Below, piece after piece: positions 28,792 to 38,275 of a stretch of DNA of 64,000 bases. Source of the DNA: Microvirga subterranea (GTDB taxonomy: Bacteria > Pseudomonadota > Alphaproteobacteria > Rhizobiales > Beijerinckiaceae); assembly GCF_003350535.1 (NCBI RefSeq), contig NZ_QQBB01000002.1, forward strand, positions 310,001 to 374,000, written 5' to 3'. The first letter of the stretch is position 1. Each line of letters starts with the position of its first letter. The translations under genes and the position numbers were made by a program. The notes under the pieces were generated by a model. That model was not told the DNA's origin. It searched no databases and saw only the letters and a program-made list of their open reading frames with translations.

Positions 28792-29307
28792 GTGACGCCT
28801 TCCTTCACCGTCCGCCGTCTCGACCCTTCCGACGCCGAGGATTACCGGGCGATCCGTCTGAAGGCGCTTTTGACCGCCCCGGAGGCGTTCGGGTCCGTCC
28901 ATGCGGTCGAGTCAGCCCGGCCGCTGGAGGATTTCGCCGAGCGGCTCGCGAGCTCGGCCGTATTCGGCGCCTACCGGGATGGGCGCATCCTCGGGATGGC
29001 GGGCTTCAAGCAGGAGACCGGGCTGCGGGACGGCCACAAGGGCTTCGTCTGGGGCTTCTTCGTGGCGCCGGAGGCGCGAGGGCAGGGGGTCGGGGCGGCC
29101 CTGATGGAGGCGCTCGTCGCCCATGCAAGCGACGTCGTGGAGCAGCTGACCCTGGCGGTCGTCTCGTCCAACGCCGGGGCCATCGCTCTTTACGAACGCT
29201 TCGGGTTCCGGAGCTACGGCGTCGAGCCGCGGGCCCTCAAGGGCCCGGACGGCTACGCCGACGAGGTGCTGATGGTGCGGTTCCTGCGCGATCCTAAAGC
29301 GGGGTGA
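28792..29307 (+). CDS. GNAT-family N-acetyltransferase
   Basis: A 171-residue acetyltransferase starting with GTG. The acetyl-CoA-binding loop is FFVAPEARGQGVGAALMEALV (R-x-x-G-x-G), and VSSNAGAIALYERFGF is the conserved C-terminal block with the Asn and Tyr. The substrate is unknown. Its last 14 bases overlap the end of the convergent sfsA gene. Confidence 0.9.
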   Translation: MTPSFTVRRLDPSDAEDYRAIRLKALLTAPEAFGSVHAVESARPLEDFAERLASSAVFGAYRDGRILGMAGFKQETGLRDGHKGFVWGFFVAPEARGQGVGAALMEALVAHASDVVEQLTLAVVSSNAGAIALYERFGFRSYGVEPRALKGPDGYADEVLMVRFLRDPKAG

Positions 29308-30013
29308 CGATCGGGACCGGGCGGTCGATGACCACCTCCTCCGTCGTGATGCGGCAGATATAGGCGTAGGACTCGACCCCCGCCGCGAGGGCGTGCCGGA
29401 AGGCCCTGTCGTAGGCCGGGTCGATGTCGCGGGCCACGTCGAAACGCTCCGCCTCCATCTGGATCACGTAGACGAGTGCGGCCCTGGCGCCCGCCGCCAC
29501 CATGTCGGCCAGCTCGTAGAGGTGCTTGGCGCTGCGCGCCGCGACGCAGTCGGGAAACTCCGCGAAGCCCGCCTCCCGCATGAGGTGGCAGTTCTTCACC
29601 TCGAGGTAGCAGGGCGGCGCGCCGTCTTTCTCCAGCAGGAAGTCGACCCGGCTGTTGCGGCCGTACTTCACCTCCGGGCGGATCCGGTCGTAGCCGGTGA
29701 AGGGCGCGAGGCGATTGTCCCGCAGGGCCTCGGCCACCAAGAGGTTCGGGCGCGAGGTGTTGATGCCGACGAGCTGATGCGGGCCGCCGCCGGCCGGAAC
29801 CTCAATGAACTCCCAGTCGTACTTGAGCTTGCGGGCCGGGTTCCTAGCGCGGGAGAGATACACCCGGCTCCCCGGTTCCTTCAGGCCCATCATGGCGCCC
29901 GGATTGGCGCAATGGGCCGTCACCTGCTCGCCCGTCGAGAGAACGATGTCGGCGAGGAAGCGTTTGTAGCGCTCGACGAGCCGTCCTTCGAGCAGGGGTT
30001 CTTGAAAACGCAT
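29294..30013 (-). CDS. sfsA: sugar fermentation stimulation protein SfsA
   Basis: A 239-residue protein with the OB-fold N-terminus (LVERYKRFLADI), then TAHCANPGAMMGLKEPGSRVYLS. A nuclease-like C-terminal domain follows, with DFLLEKDGAPPCYLEVKNCHL (E-x-K) and FPDCVAARSAKHLYEL. All these blocks are typical of SfsA. It is reported to bind DNA and influence maltose metabolism in E. coli, but its molecular role is not settled. Confidence 0.93.
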   Translation of the reverse strand: MRFQEPLLEGRLVERYKRFLADIVLSTGEQVTAHCANPGAMMGLKEPGSRVYLSRARNPARKLKYDWEFIEVPAGGGPHQLVGINTSRPNLLVAEALRDNRLAPFTGYDRIRPEVKYGRNSRVDFLLEKDGAPPCYLEVKNCHLMREAGFAEFPDCVAARSAKHLYELADMVAAGARAALVYVIQMEAERFDVARDIDPAYDRAFRHALAAGVESYAYICRITTEEVVIDRPVPIVTPL

Positions 30014-30131
30014 CGAGGTCCATCATGAAAGGAGAACGGCTCCGTAGCAGGGGAGAAGGCTAGCCTTCAACCTAACCCTTGCTTGAGAATTGCCGCATCC
30101 GGCGCTAAAGGCCCCAAAAAGGATCCATCGC

Positions 30132-30878
30132 ATGGCCGCTTCCGTGACCGCCGCCCTCCTCGTCATCGGTGACGAGATCCTCACCGGGCGCACCAAGGAC
30201 AAGAACATCGGCTACATCGCCGAGTACCTGACCGGGATCGGCATCGACCTACGCGAGGTCCGCATCGTGCCGGACGTGGAGGAGGAGATCGTCGGCGCGG
30301 TGAATGCCCTGCGCCATCGCTACACCTACCTTTTCACCACCGGCGGCATCGGCCCGACCCACGACGACATCACGGCGGACTGCATCGCCAAGGCCTTCGG
30401 GGTCGGGATCGGCCACGATCCACGGGCCGTCGCCATGCTCCAGGAGCGCTACCAGCCGGGCGAGCTGAACGAGGCGCGCCTGCGCATGGCCCGCATTCCC
30501 GACGGGGCCGACCTGATCGAGAACCCGATTTCCAAGGCGCCCGGCTTCCGGCTCGGCAACGTCCACGTCATGGCCGGCGTGCCGGCGATCATGCAGGCCA
30601 TGCTCGACAACATCGCCCCGTCCCTGAAGACCGGCGCGCGCATGATCATCGAGACCATCGACGCCACCGGCCTCGCCGAGGGGAACTACGCCGAGGGGCT
30701 CGCCGCCATCGCGGCCGGGCACGAGGGCGTGACGATCGGGTCCTATCCGTCGTTCACCGCCGAGGGCTTCCGCAACCAGATCGTCGTGAGGGGCAAGGAC
30801 CCCGACGCCGTGGCCCGGGCGGCGGATGCCGTTCGCGAGCTCCTCCGCCGTCTCAAGGGCGACGGGGCACCCCTTTAG
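30132..30878 (+). CDS. CinA-like molybdopterin-binding domain protein
   Basis: A 248-residue protein consisting of a MoCF (MoaB/Mog-like) domain. [18 protein letters not shown] opens the fold, and [23 protein letters not shown] is the conserved binding loop. The nicotinamide-deamidase domain of full CinA is absent, as is usual for the short alphaproteobacterial form. [28 protein letters not shown] fits CinA N-terminal domains. The cofactor or pyrophosphatase activity is not proven for this form. The start at 30132 follows AAGGA. Confidence 0.9.
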   Translation: MAASVTAALLVIGDEILTGRTKDKNIGYIAEYLTGIGIDLREVRIVPDVEEEIVGAVNALRHRYTYLFTTGGIGPTHDDITADCIAKAFGVGIGHDPRAVAMLQERYQPGELNEARLRMARIPDGADLIENPISKAPGFRLGNVHVMAGVPAIMQAMLDNIAPSLKTGARMIIETIDATGLAEGNYAEGLAAIAAGHEGVTIGSYPSFTAEGFRNQIVVRGKDPDAVARAADAVRELLRRLKGDGAPL

Positions 30879-30918
30879 AGACTTCTCCACCAGACCTGAA
30901 CCCAACGAGAGCAAGCCG

Positions 30919-31425
30919 ATGTCTCCCACCTCACCGAAAGCCTTCCCGGTTTCCTGGGACCAGTTCCACCGCGACTGCCGCGCGCTCGCCTGGCGCCTGG
31001 CTTCCGCCGGCCCGTTCGAGGGCATCGTGTGCATCACCCGCGGCGGGCTCGTGCCGGCCGCCATCGTGGCGCGCGAGCTCGACGTGCGGCTGATCGAGAG
31101 CGTCTGCATCGCGAGCTACCACGACTACAAGAACCAGGGCGAACTGCAGGTCCTCAAGGACATCTCGCCCTCCATCAAGGCCCTGGGCGACGGCACCGGC
31201 AAGGGCGTGCTCGTGATCGACGATCTCACCGACACGGGCAAGACCGCCAAGATCGTGCGCGACATGCTCCCCAACGCGCATTTCGCCGCCGTCTATGCGA
31301 AGCCCGCCGGGCGGCCGCTGATCGACACCTTCGTGACGGAAGTCAGCCAGGACACCTGGATCTACTTCCCGTGGGACATGGGCCTCGCCTATCAGGCGCC
31401 GATCCGGGAAGGCTCCGCGGGCTGA
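30919..31425 (+). CDS. gpt: xanthine phosphoribosyltransferase
   Basis: A 168-residue type I phosphoribosyltransferase that salvages xanthine or guanine with PRPP. The PRPP motif is [32 protein letters not shown] and [17 protein letters not shown] are the characteristic Gpt blocks, and WIYFPWDMG closes the domain. The start at 30919 is preferred over an upstream ATG inside the cinA-like gene. It is probably co-transcribed with the cinA-like gene, 40 bases upstream, and the ligase gene downstream. Confidence 0.93.
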   Translation: MSPTSPKAFPVSWDQFHRDCRALAWRLASAGPFEGIVCITRGGLVPAAIVARELDVRLIESVCIASYHDYKNQGELQVLKDISPSIKALGDGTGKGVLVIDDLTDTGKTAKIVRDMLPNAHFAAVYAKPAGRPLIDTFVTEVSQDTWIYFPWDMGLAYQAPIREGSAG

Positions 31426-31449
31426 CCGCCTGCGGACCGGACATCCCCC

Positions 31450-33006
31450 ATGGCCGAATTCGACGTCGCCACCACACGCAAGACGCTGTTCGGCGCGCTT
31501 CTCGATGCGCGCGACCGGTTCGGCCGCGGCAGGGTCGCCCTCGAGGATCCGGAGCGCCAGCCCCTGAGCTTCGGCCGGCTCGTGCTCGGCGCCCTGGTGC
31601 TCGGGCGCAAGCTCGCCGGGCTCACCAAGCTGCGCGAGCACGTGGGCGTGCTCCTGCCCAACGTGCAGGGTATCGCCGTCACGCTGTTCGGGCTGAACGC
31701 CTTCGGGCGGGTGCCGGCCTTCCTGAACTTCACGGCCGGGATCAGGAATCTCGCGGCGGCCTGCGACGTGGCCGGGATCGGCACGATCGTCACGTCGCGC
31801 CGCTTCGTCGAGCAGGGCAAGCTCGACGATGTGATCGCCGCTCTGGGAGAGGGGCGTCAGATCCTGTGGCTCGAGGATGTGCGCGAGACCATCACCAGCT
31901 TCGACAAGCTCCGGGGCCTCGTGGATTCATGGTTCGCCCGCCGTGTCCACGCGCAAGCGGGGACGGGCCCGGACGACGACGGCGTCGTGCTGTTCACCTC
32001 GGGCTCCGAGGGCCGGCCGAAGGGCGTGGTGCTTTCCAACGCCAACCTCGTGGCCAACGCCTATCAGGTGAAAGCCCATGCGGGCGGCGTGCTGACGCCT
32101 GACGACGTCTTCTTCAACCCGCTGCCGATCTTCCATTCCTTCGGCCTGACCGCGGGACTGCTCACCGCCATCCTCAACGGCATGAAGTCGGTGCTCTATC
32201 CGAGCCCGCTCCATTACCGGCAGATCCCCAAGCTCATCGCCGGAACGCACGCCACGATCGTGCTCGCCACCGACACCTTCCTGCAGGGCTATGCCCGCGC
32301 GGCCGGCGAGAACGACCTGAAGACCGTGCGCTACGTGATCGCCGGCGCCGAGCGCGTGAAGGACGAGACGCGAGCGCTCTGGAGCCGTCACGGCACCGTG
32401 ATCCTCGAAGGCTACGGCGCGACCGAATGTTCGCCCGTCATCGCCGTGAGCCTGCCCGACCGGAACCGCCCTGGATCCGCCGGGCCGATCCTGCCCGGTA
32501 TCGAGTGGCGCCTCGATCCGGTGGAGGGAATCCACGAGGGCGGCCGCCTCCATGTGCGTGGGCCGAACGTGATGAAGGGCTATCTCGATCCCGCGGCGCC
32601 CGGCGGCATCAGGCCCCCGGAAGGTGGCTGGCACGACACGGGCGACATCGTCACGGTCGATGACAGGATGGTCACGATCCGCGGCCGCGCCAAGCGCTTC
32701 GCCAAGATCGGCGGAGAGATGGTGTCGCTCGCCGCCATCGAGGCGATGACCCAAAGCCTGTGGTCGGAGTTCAGCCACGTGGTCGTGTCGCTGCCGGATT
32801 CCCGCAAGGGCGAGCAGATCGTGCTGATCACCGAGAAGCCCGATGCCGACCGGGATGTTCTTCTGGCCCACGCGCAGGCGCAGGGTTTTCCCGAACTCTG
32901 GGTGCCACGGGCAATCCTCGTAGCGGGAATCCCGGTGCTCGGCTCCGGCAAGACCGACTATGCGGCCGCGACCGAGATGGCGCAGCGCCTGCGTGCGATG
33001 CTGTGA
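31450..33006 (+). CDS. AMP-forming acyl-CoA/acyl-ACP synthetase
   Basis: A 518-residue adenylate-forming enzyme. The phosphate-binding loop is LFTSGSEGRPKGVVLSN, EGYGATECSPVIAV is the motif that binds acyl-adenylate, and WHDTGDIV and RAKRFAKIGGEMVSL carry the hinge and the catalytic lysine region. The best overall resemblance is to the synthetase half of Aas (2-acylglycerophosphoethanolamine recycling), but the acyltransferase half is absent. An acid:thiol ligase of membrane-lipid turnover is likely, and substrate is open. It lies 24 bases after gpt. Confidence 0.88.
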   Translation: MAEFDVATTRKTLFGALLDARDRFGRGRVALEDPERQPLSFGRLVLGALVLGRKLAGLTKLREHVGVLLPNVQGIAVTLFGLNAFGRVPAFLNFTAGIRNLAAACDVAGIGTIVTSRRFVEQGKLDDVIAALGEGRQILWLEDVRETITSFDKLRGLVDSWFARRVHAQAGTGPDDDGVVLFTSGSEGRPKGVVLSNANLVANAYQVKAHAGGVLTPDDVFFNPLPIFHSFGLTAGLLTAILNGMKSVLYPSPLHYRQIPKLIAGTHATIVLATDTFLQGYARAAGENDLKTVRYVIAGAERVKDETRALWSRHGTVILEGYGATECSPVIAVSLPDRNRPGSAGPILPGIEWRLDPVEGIHEGGRLHVRGPNVMKGYLDPAAPGGIRPPEGGWHDTGDIVTVDDRMVTIRGRAKRFAKIGGEMVSLAAIEAMTQSLWSEFSHVVVSLPDSRKGEQIVLITEKPDADRDVLLAHAQAQGFPELWVPRAILVAGIPVLGSGKTDYAAATEMAQRLRAML

Positions 33007-33098
33007 AGCGGCTTTCGTAACAAAGCCGATCGTGCTGCGTTTTCCTGTTCAGGAACGGGGCTTTCTCGTCGAGAGCCACCCTGATCAGGAACGATCTC

Positions 33099-33392
33099 AT
33101 GAAGAAGTTCGTACTCGCCATCGCCATGATGGCAACGGCCGGCGGCGCACAGGCGCAGCCGCGTCCCTTCACGCCTGCGATGCCATGCGGGCAGGCCCGG
33201 CAGATCGTCTTTGCCAATGGAGCCGCCGTGCTCAGCACCGGCACCTACACCTACGACCGCTACGTCCGCGATCGCAGCTTCTGCGAGATCAACGAATATG
33301 TCGAACCCGCATGGGTCCCGACTCGCGACACGCCGCAATGTCCGATCGGGTATCGCTGCCGCAGCGGCAGGCCGTTTCCGTTCGACGATTGA
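33099..33392 (+). CDS. small exported protein of unknown function
   Basis: A 97-residue protein with a clear signal peptide (MKKFVLAIAMMATAGGAQAQ). The mature 77 residues contain four cysteines (MPCGQ, RSFCE, PQCPIGYRC), which could form two disulfides in the periplasm. No family is recognised with confidence. A ribosome-binding site is weak (GGAAC before the ATG). It stands between the synthetase and the porin. Confidence 0.75.
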   Translation: MKKFVLAIAMMATAGGAQAQPRPFTPAMPCGQARQIVFANGAAVLSTGTYTYDRYVRDRSFCEINEYVEPAWVPTRDTPQCPIGYRCRSGRPFPFDD

Positions 33393-33523
33393 GCGATTTC
33401 CGTTAGGAAAGAAGCTGTTGAAATTTTGTCACATTCGGTGGGAAAGTTTGTCGCCCTTCCCGTGAATGAACGCTTTTTGTGCAGTTCGGCGCTCGCTGCT
33501 CCAAACTTGGGCGTTGAGACGAT

Positions 33524-33598
33524 TGTCTCCGAAATCGGCGCGGGTAATGTTGCATCTGCCGTTGGGGATCAGGCCCCACGAAAATGATTTCGGAGACA
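33524..33598 (+). promoter_or_regulatory. long stem in the porin leader that hides the Shine-Dalgarno sequence
   Basis: Bases 33524-33536 pair perfectly with 33586-33598 over 13 bp. An inner TGGGG/CCCCA hairpin lies at 33563-33578. The GGAG ribosome-binding sequence at 33592-33595 is inside the 3' arm, and the porin ATG follows at 33603. If the leader folds this way, translation of the porin would depend on opening the stem. Confidence 0.6.
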
Positions 33599-33602
33599 CT
33601 CC

Positions 33603-34907
33603 ATGAAGCTCGTCAAGAGCCTTCTGCTCGGATCTGCCGCGGGTCTCGCCGCTGTCGTGAGCGCCCAGGCTGCGGATCTTCCCGTCAAGAAGGCTGCGCC
33701 TGTCGAATACGTTCGCGTCTGCTCCACCTACGGTGCAGGTTTCTTCTACATCCCGGGCACGGAAACCTGCCTGCGCATCGGCGGACGCGCCCGCGCCGAC
33801 TACCTGTACGGCGAACCCTTCGATCGCCGCCAGGATGCGATCGGCTTCCGCGCCCGTGGCCGCATCCAGCTCGACGCTCGTACGGCGACCGCTTACGGCC
33901 TGCTGCGCACGTTCGTCCGCTTCGAGATCACCCGCTCGTCCGGCGCCCCCTTCGGCGCGGTCAACGCCGCCGGCATCGGCACGATCAGCACGAGCCCGGA
34001 TGTGGCGCAGGCGTTCGTGCAGTTCGGCGGTCTGACCGCCGGTCGCGTGACCTCGTTCTTCTCGAACGGCGACCTCCCGACCGACCACATGGGCACGCTG
34101 CGCTTCGACGACGCTCCCGACGTCAACCTGCTCGCCTACACCTTCTCGTTCGGCAACGGCTTCTCGGCCACCCTGTCTCTTGAGGACGGCCTTGATCGCC
34201 GCTCGAACGGCTTCCTGGTCGCCAGCACGACCGCGCTCCCGGTGACCTATGCTGGCCAGCGCGCGCCGGACGTGGTCGCCAACCTCAAGTATGACGGCAC
34301 CTGGGGCACCGCCCAGCTCTCCGGCGCGGTTCACCAGGTTCGCTCCGACGACCTGGTGTTCCCCTTCGGCGCCGCCTTCCCGACCTACCCCGACACCGAA
34401 TACGGCTTCGCGATCTCGGCACAGGTCGGCGTGAACCTGCCGATGATCGCCGAGGGCGATGCTGCCTGGATCGCGGCCACCTACACCAGCGGCGCGTTCA
34501 GCTACATCACTGGCGGCTCCACCGATACGCTCTCCGCGGGCGTGCTCAGCGGCATCCTGGCCGACGCCTACATCAACCCGGTCTCCGGCGATCTCGATCT
34601 CGGCAAGGGCTGGTCGGTGGCCGGCGGCTTCCGCCACTACTGGACCCCCGAGCTGCGCTGGAACATCTTCGGCTCCTATGCGCGCTTCGACTACTCGACC
34701 GGCGCTCTCGCCTCGGGACTTGCCGACTTCGACGAGACCCGCATCGGCACGAACCTGATCTGGCAGCCGGTCTCGGGTCTCGATATCGGCGCCGAGGTCA
34801 TCTATGCCCGCCTCGATCCGCGCGGCCGCGTGACCCTGGCGGACGGCACATCGTTCGGCTCGGACAGCGCCTGGGAAGGCCGTCTGCGCGTGCAGCGCGA
34901 CTTCTGA
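33603..34907 (+). CDS. alphaproteobacterial general porin
   Basis: A 434-residue outer-membrane beta-barrel. The signal peptide MKLVKSLLLGSAAGLAAVVSAQA is cleaved before ADLPVKKAAPVEYVRVCSTYGAGFFYIPGTETCLRIGG. This is the standard opening of the Omp2b/RopA-like porin family, with two conserved cysteines (VCSTYG and ETCLRIGG). The C-terminus ends with LRVQRDF, the aromatic residue needed for barrel insertion. It allows passive diffusion of small solutes. It has its own structured leader and a strong terminator. Confidence 0.95.
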   Translation: MKLVKSLLLGSAAGLAAVVSAQAADLPVKKAAPVEYVRVCSTYGAGFFYIPGTETCLRIGGRARADYLYGEPFDRRQDAIGFRARGRIQLDARTATAYGLLRTFVRFEITRSSGAPFGAVNAAGIGTISTSPDVAQAFVQFGGLTAGRVTSFFSNGDLPTDHMGTLRFDDAPDVNLLAYTFSFGNGFSATLSLEDGLDRRSNGFLVASTTALPVTYAGQRAPDVVANLKYDGTWGTAQLSGAVHQVRSDDLVFPFGAAFPTYPDTEYGFAISAQVGVNLPMIAEGDAAWIAATYTSGAFSYITGGSTDTLSAGVLSGILADAYINPVSGDLDLGKGWSVAGGFRHYWTPELRWNIFGSYARFDYSTGALASGLADFDETRIGTNLIWQPVSGLDIGAEVIYARLDPRGRVTLADGTSFGSDSAWEGRLRVQRDF

Positions 34908-34931
34908 TCCGGTTTCTCGGAAACGATGCAG

Positions 34932-34963
34932 AAACCCCGGTGGCGACACCGGGGTTTTTCTTT
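34932..34963 (+). terminator. Rho-independent terminator of the porin gene
   Basis: AAACCCCGGTG at 34932-34942 and CACCGGGGTTT at 34947-34957 form an 11-bp stem with a GCGA loop, followed by TTCTTT. It starts 25 bases after the stop. Confidence 0.92.
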
Positions 34964-35064
34964 AGCGCCCTTCGCAGACAAGGGTACGCTAACCATGCGG
35001 TCGATTGCGCGGTGAACAACTCCCACAACGGATTGACGTCGGGCCGCGCCTTCCCACCATATGT

Positions 35065-35250
35065 AGGTGTCAGCAGTTCCCCGGATTCGCCTCCGGGGCT
35101 AAGAGGGAAATCGGTGCGCCTTCGGGCAAGGCCGATGCTGCCCCCGCAACTGTAAGCGGCGAGCCTTCGTCGAACACGCCACTGGTGATCCGTCACCGGG
35201 AAGGCCGACGAGAGCGGTGACCCGCGAGCCAGGAGACCTGCTTCTGACAG
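35065..35250 (+). promoter_or_regulatory. cobalamin (B12) riboswitch before nrdAB
   Basis: The leader holds the conserved cobalamin-riboswitch blocks in order: AGGTGTCAGCAG near 35065, AAGAGGGAA near 35101, GATGCTGCCCCCGCAACTGTAAGCGGCGAGC around 35134-35164 in pieces, CCGGGAAGGCCG near 35197 and the B12 box AGCCAGGAGACCTGC at 35227-35241. The aptamer ends about 125 bases before the nrdA start. Riboswitches of this class normally switch expression off when adenosylcobalamin is plentiful. The 34964-35064 stretch before it should hold the promoter. Confidence 0.93.
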
Positions 35251-35375
35251 TCGATCACGTTCCTCGGGCGGGGTGCCCCGTTGGATCGCTCACCTGTCGT
35301 GGCGGGCGTTTTCCGCCGTTCCTTCAGGCCTGCGCGTTCCTCGGCCCAAGCCCCCAACGACATGGGGTTTGCCGA

Positions 35376-38252
35376 ATGTCTCATCTCCACCATCAGGACT
35401 TCACGTCCGCTTCGTCGGCCCTGCCGACGACGAGCCTTCCCGCGCGTTCCGACGCAGAGCCCGGCTACGGGGTGATCCGCCGCAACGGCGCCGTGACGCC
35501 CTTCGATCCGTCGAAGATCGCGGTCGCGCTGACGAAGGCGTTCCTGGCCGTCGAAGGCAATACGGCGGCGGCATCGCGCCGGGTGCACGACATCGTCGAA
35601 GAACTCACGCGTCAGATCGCCGACGCGCTCGTGCGCCGCGCCGATCATGGGCGCGCCTTCCACATCGAGGAGATCCAGGACCAGGTGGAACTCGCCCTCA
35701 TGCGCGGCGAGCACCACAAGGTCGCGCGCGCCTATGTGCTCTACCGGGACGAGCGCGCCCGTGCCCGCGCGGCGGAGGTGCAGGCTGCGGAACCGCAGAG
35801 GCCGAGCCTGAACCTGAGAACCGACGAAGGGCGGCTCGTGCCGCTCGATCTCGAGCGTCTCGCCCGAGTGGTGGAGGAGGCCTGCGAGGGGCTCGCCGAC
35901 GTATCGGCCGAGCGCATCCTCGCCGAGACCCAGCGCAACCTTTATGACGGCATCTCGGCCGCGGAGTTGGCGCTGGCGCCGATCCTCGCCGCGCGCACGC
36001 TGATCGAGACCGAGCCGAACTACAGCCATGTGAGCGCGCGCCTGCTGCTCGACATGCTGCGTCGCGAGGCGCTGAGCTTCGTCCATGGCCGCACCGACGA
36101 GGCCCGGCAGAGCGAGATGGGCGAACGCTACGCCGATTACTTCACGGCCTTCATCCGCAAGGGCATCGAGGTCCAGCTGCTCGACCCGGAACTCGCGCGC
36201 TTCGACCTCGCGCGCCTCGGCGCGGCCCTCAAGCCCGAGCGCGACCTGAGCTTCCAGTTCCTCGGTCTCCAGACCCTCTACGACCGCTACTTCCTGCAGA
36301 CGGACGGAATCCGCTTCGAGCTGCCGCAGGCCTTCTTCATGCGCGTCGCCATGGGGTTGGCACTGCGGGAGATCGACCGGGAGGCGAGGGCGATCGAGTT
36401 CTACGATCTCCTCTCGTGCTTCGATTTCATGTGCTCGACGCCGACCCTGTTCAATTCCGGCACCCTGCGCCCGCAGCTGTCCTCCTGCTTCCTCACGAGC
36501 GTGCCGGACGACCTCGACGGCATCTTCAAGTCGATCAAGGACAACGCGCTGCTCGCAAAGTACTCCGGCGGCCTGGGGAACGACTGGACCCGGGTGCGGG
36601 GCCTGGGCGCGCACATCAAGGGCACCAATGGCGAGTCTCAGGGCGTGGTGCCGTTCCTCAAGGTCGCGAACGACACCGCCATCGCGGTCAACCAGGGCGG
36701 CAAGCGCAAAGGCGCGGTCTGCGCCTACCTCGAGACCTGGCACATCGACATCGAGGAATTCCTCGATCTCAGGAAGAACACCGGCGATGACCGGCGCCGC
36801 ACCCACGACATGAACACGGCGAACTGGGTGCCGGACCTCTTCATGCAGCGGGTCGAGGCGAATGCGGACTGGACCCTGTTTTCGCCCGACGAGGCGCCCG
36901 ATCTGCACGACCTCTACGGCCCCGCCTTCGCGCAAGCTTACGAGGCCTATGAGGCGAAGGCGGACCGTGGGGAGATGAAGGTCTTCCGGCGCGTGCGTGC
37001 GGTCGATCTCTGGCGGCGCATGCTCACCATGCTGTTCGAGACCGGGCATCCCTGGATCACCTTCAAGGATCCATGCAACATCCGCTCGCCCCAGGGCCAT
37101 GTGGGCGTGGTGCATTCGTCGAACCTGTGCACGGAGATCACCCTCAACACCTCCGACGACGAAGTCGCGGTGTGCAATCTCGGCTCCGTCAACCTCGCCA
37201 ATCACCTGGGTGACAGCGGGCTCGATCTCGCGCGGCTCGAACGCACCGTTCGGAAAGCCGTGCGGATGCTCGACAACGTGATCGACATCAACTTCTACAC
37301 CATCCCGGAAGCGCGCCGCTCCAATCTCCGCCACCGCCCGGTGGGCCTGGGCCTGATGGGGTTCCAGGATGCCCTGCAGGCCCTGCGCATTGCGGTGGCG
37401 TCCGACGACACTTTGCGCTTCGCCGATGCAAGCATGGAAGCGATCAGCTACTTCGCGATCTCGGCCTCGTCAGAGCTTGCGGCCGAGCGCGGGCGCTATC
37501 CCTCTTTCGACGGCTCCCTGTGGAGCCGGGGGATTCTCCCCATCGACTCGGTCGAGCTTCTCGCCGAGGCGCGCGGCGGCCTCGACCTCGACCGCTCCTC
37601 GACCCTGGACTGGAGCACCCTGCGGGAGCGCGTGCGCAGCGCCGGCATGCGCAACTCCAACGTCATGGCCATCGCCCCGACGGCGACGATCTCGAACATC
37701 TGCGGCGTCGCGCAGTCGATCGAGCCGGCCTACCGTAACCTCTATGTGAAGGCGAACATGTCGGGCGACTTCACCGTGGTGAACCCGGGGCTCGTGCGAG
37801 ATCTGAAGGCGCGCGGGCTTTGGGACGAGGTGATGATCAGCGACCTGAAATATTTCGACGGCAGCCTCGGCAGCATCGACCGGGTTCCAGCGGATCTGAA
37901 GGCGCTCTACGCAACCGCCTTCGAGATCGACTCGTCGTGGCTGATCGAGGCGGCGGCGCGGCGCCAGAAATGGATCGACCAGGCGCAGTCGCTCAATCTC
38001 TACATCGCCAATCCCAGCGGCAGGGCGCTCGATACGCTCTACCGGCTCGCTTGGAAGCGGGGGCTCAAGACGACCTACTATCTGCGCTCCCTCGGCGCGA
38101 CCCATGTGGAGAAATCGACCCTCAAGGGTACGGACGGAAAGCTCAACTCAGTGTCCGTCGCTCCCGTCGTGGCGGCACCGGAGCCGATCACGATCCCGGC
38201 CGCCCCGATGGCCTGCTCCATCGATGATCCCACCTGCGAAGCCTGCCAGTAA
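35376..38252 (+). CDS. nrdA: ribonucleoside-diphosphate reductase, large subunit (two ATP-cones)
   Basis: Reduces ribonucleotides to deoxyribonucleotides. The 958-residue length is longer than E. coli NrdA because there are two N-terminal ATP-cone domains, at about 32-128 and 144-232. The catalytic core shows Cys371 (QLSSCF), Asn583, Cys585 and Glu587 (SSNLCTEI) and Cys600 (VAVCNLGS), matching the radical and redox cysteines of class I enzymes. The paired tyrosines appear in [10 protein letters not shown]. The C-terminus ends in PTCEACQ, the mobile redox cysteines. The ATG at 35376 is chosen because an upstream in-frame ATG at 35217 lies within the riboswitch B12-box region. Confidence 0.95.
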   Translation: MSHLHHQDFTSASSALPTTSLPARSDAEPGYGVIRRNGAVTPFDPSKIAVALTKAFLAVEGNTAAASRRVHDIVEELTRQIADALVRRADHGRAFHIEEIQDQVELALMRGEHHKVARAYVLYRDERARARAAEVQAAEPQRPSLNLRTDEGRLVPLDLERLARVVEEACEGLADVSAERILAETQRNLYDGISAAELALAPILAARTLIETEPNYSHVSARLLLDMLRREALSFVHGRTDEARQSEMGERYADYFTAFIRKGIEVQLLDPELARFDLARLGAALKPERDLSFQFLGLQTLYDRYFLQTDGIRFELPQAFFMRVAMGLALREIDREARAIEFYDLLSCFDFMCSTPTLFNSGTLRPQLSSCFLTSVPDDLDGIFKSIKDNALLAKYSGGLGNDWTRVRGLGAHIKGTNGESQGVVPFLKVANDTAIAVNQGGKRKGAVCAYLETWHIDIEEFLDLRKNTGDDRRRTHDMNTANWVPDLFMQRVEANADWTLFSPDEAPDLHDLYGPAFAQAYEAYEAKADRGEMKVFRRVRAVDLWRRMLTMLFETGHPWITFKDPCNIRSPQGHVGVVHSSNLCTEITLNTSDDEVAVCNLGSVNLANHLGDSGLDLARLERTVRKAVRMLDNVIDINFYTIPEARRSNLRHRPVGLGLMGFQDALQALRIAVASDDTLRFADASMEAISYFAISASSELAAERGRYPSFDGSLWSRGILPIDSVELLAEARGGLDLDRSSTLDWSTLRERVRSAGMRNSNVMAIAPTATISNICGVAQSIEPAYRNLYVKANMSGDFTVVNPGLVRDLKARGLWDEVMISDLKYFDGSLGSIDRVPADLKALYATAFEIDSSWLIEAAARRQKWIDQAQSLNLYIANPSGRALDTLYRLAWKRGLKTTYYLRSLGATHVEKSTLKGTDGKLNSVSVAPVVAAPEPITIPAAPMACSIDDPTCEACQ

Positions 38253-38275
38253 GCCGACGTACGAGGACAAGCACC

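Noticed and set aside
35217-35375. An N-terminal extension of NrdA starting inside the riboswitch
   Set aside because: The ATG at 35217 overlaps the B12-box region. The extra 53 residues are not typical of NrdA, and the ATG at 35376 starts just before the ATP-cone.
35193-37334. A 713-codon open frame on the minus strand opposite nrdA
   Set aside because: It mirrors a highly conserved gene on the other strand. High G+C makes long antisense frames common, and its translation (rich in Glu, Val, Arg and His) has no recognisable domain.
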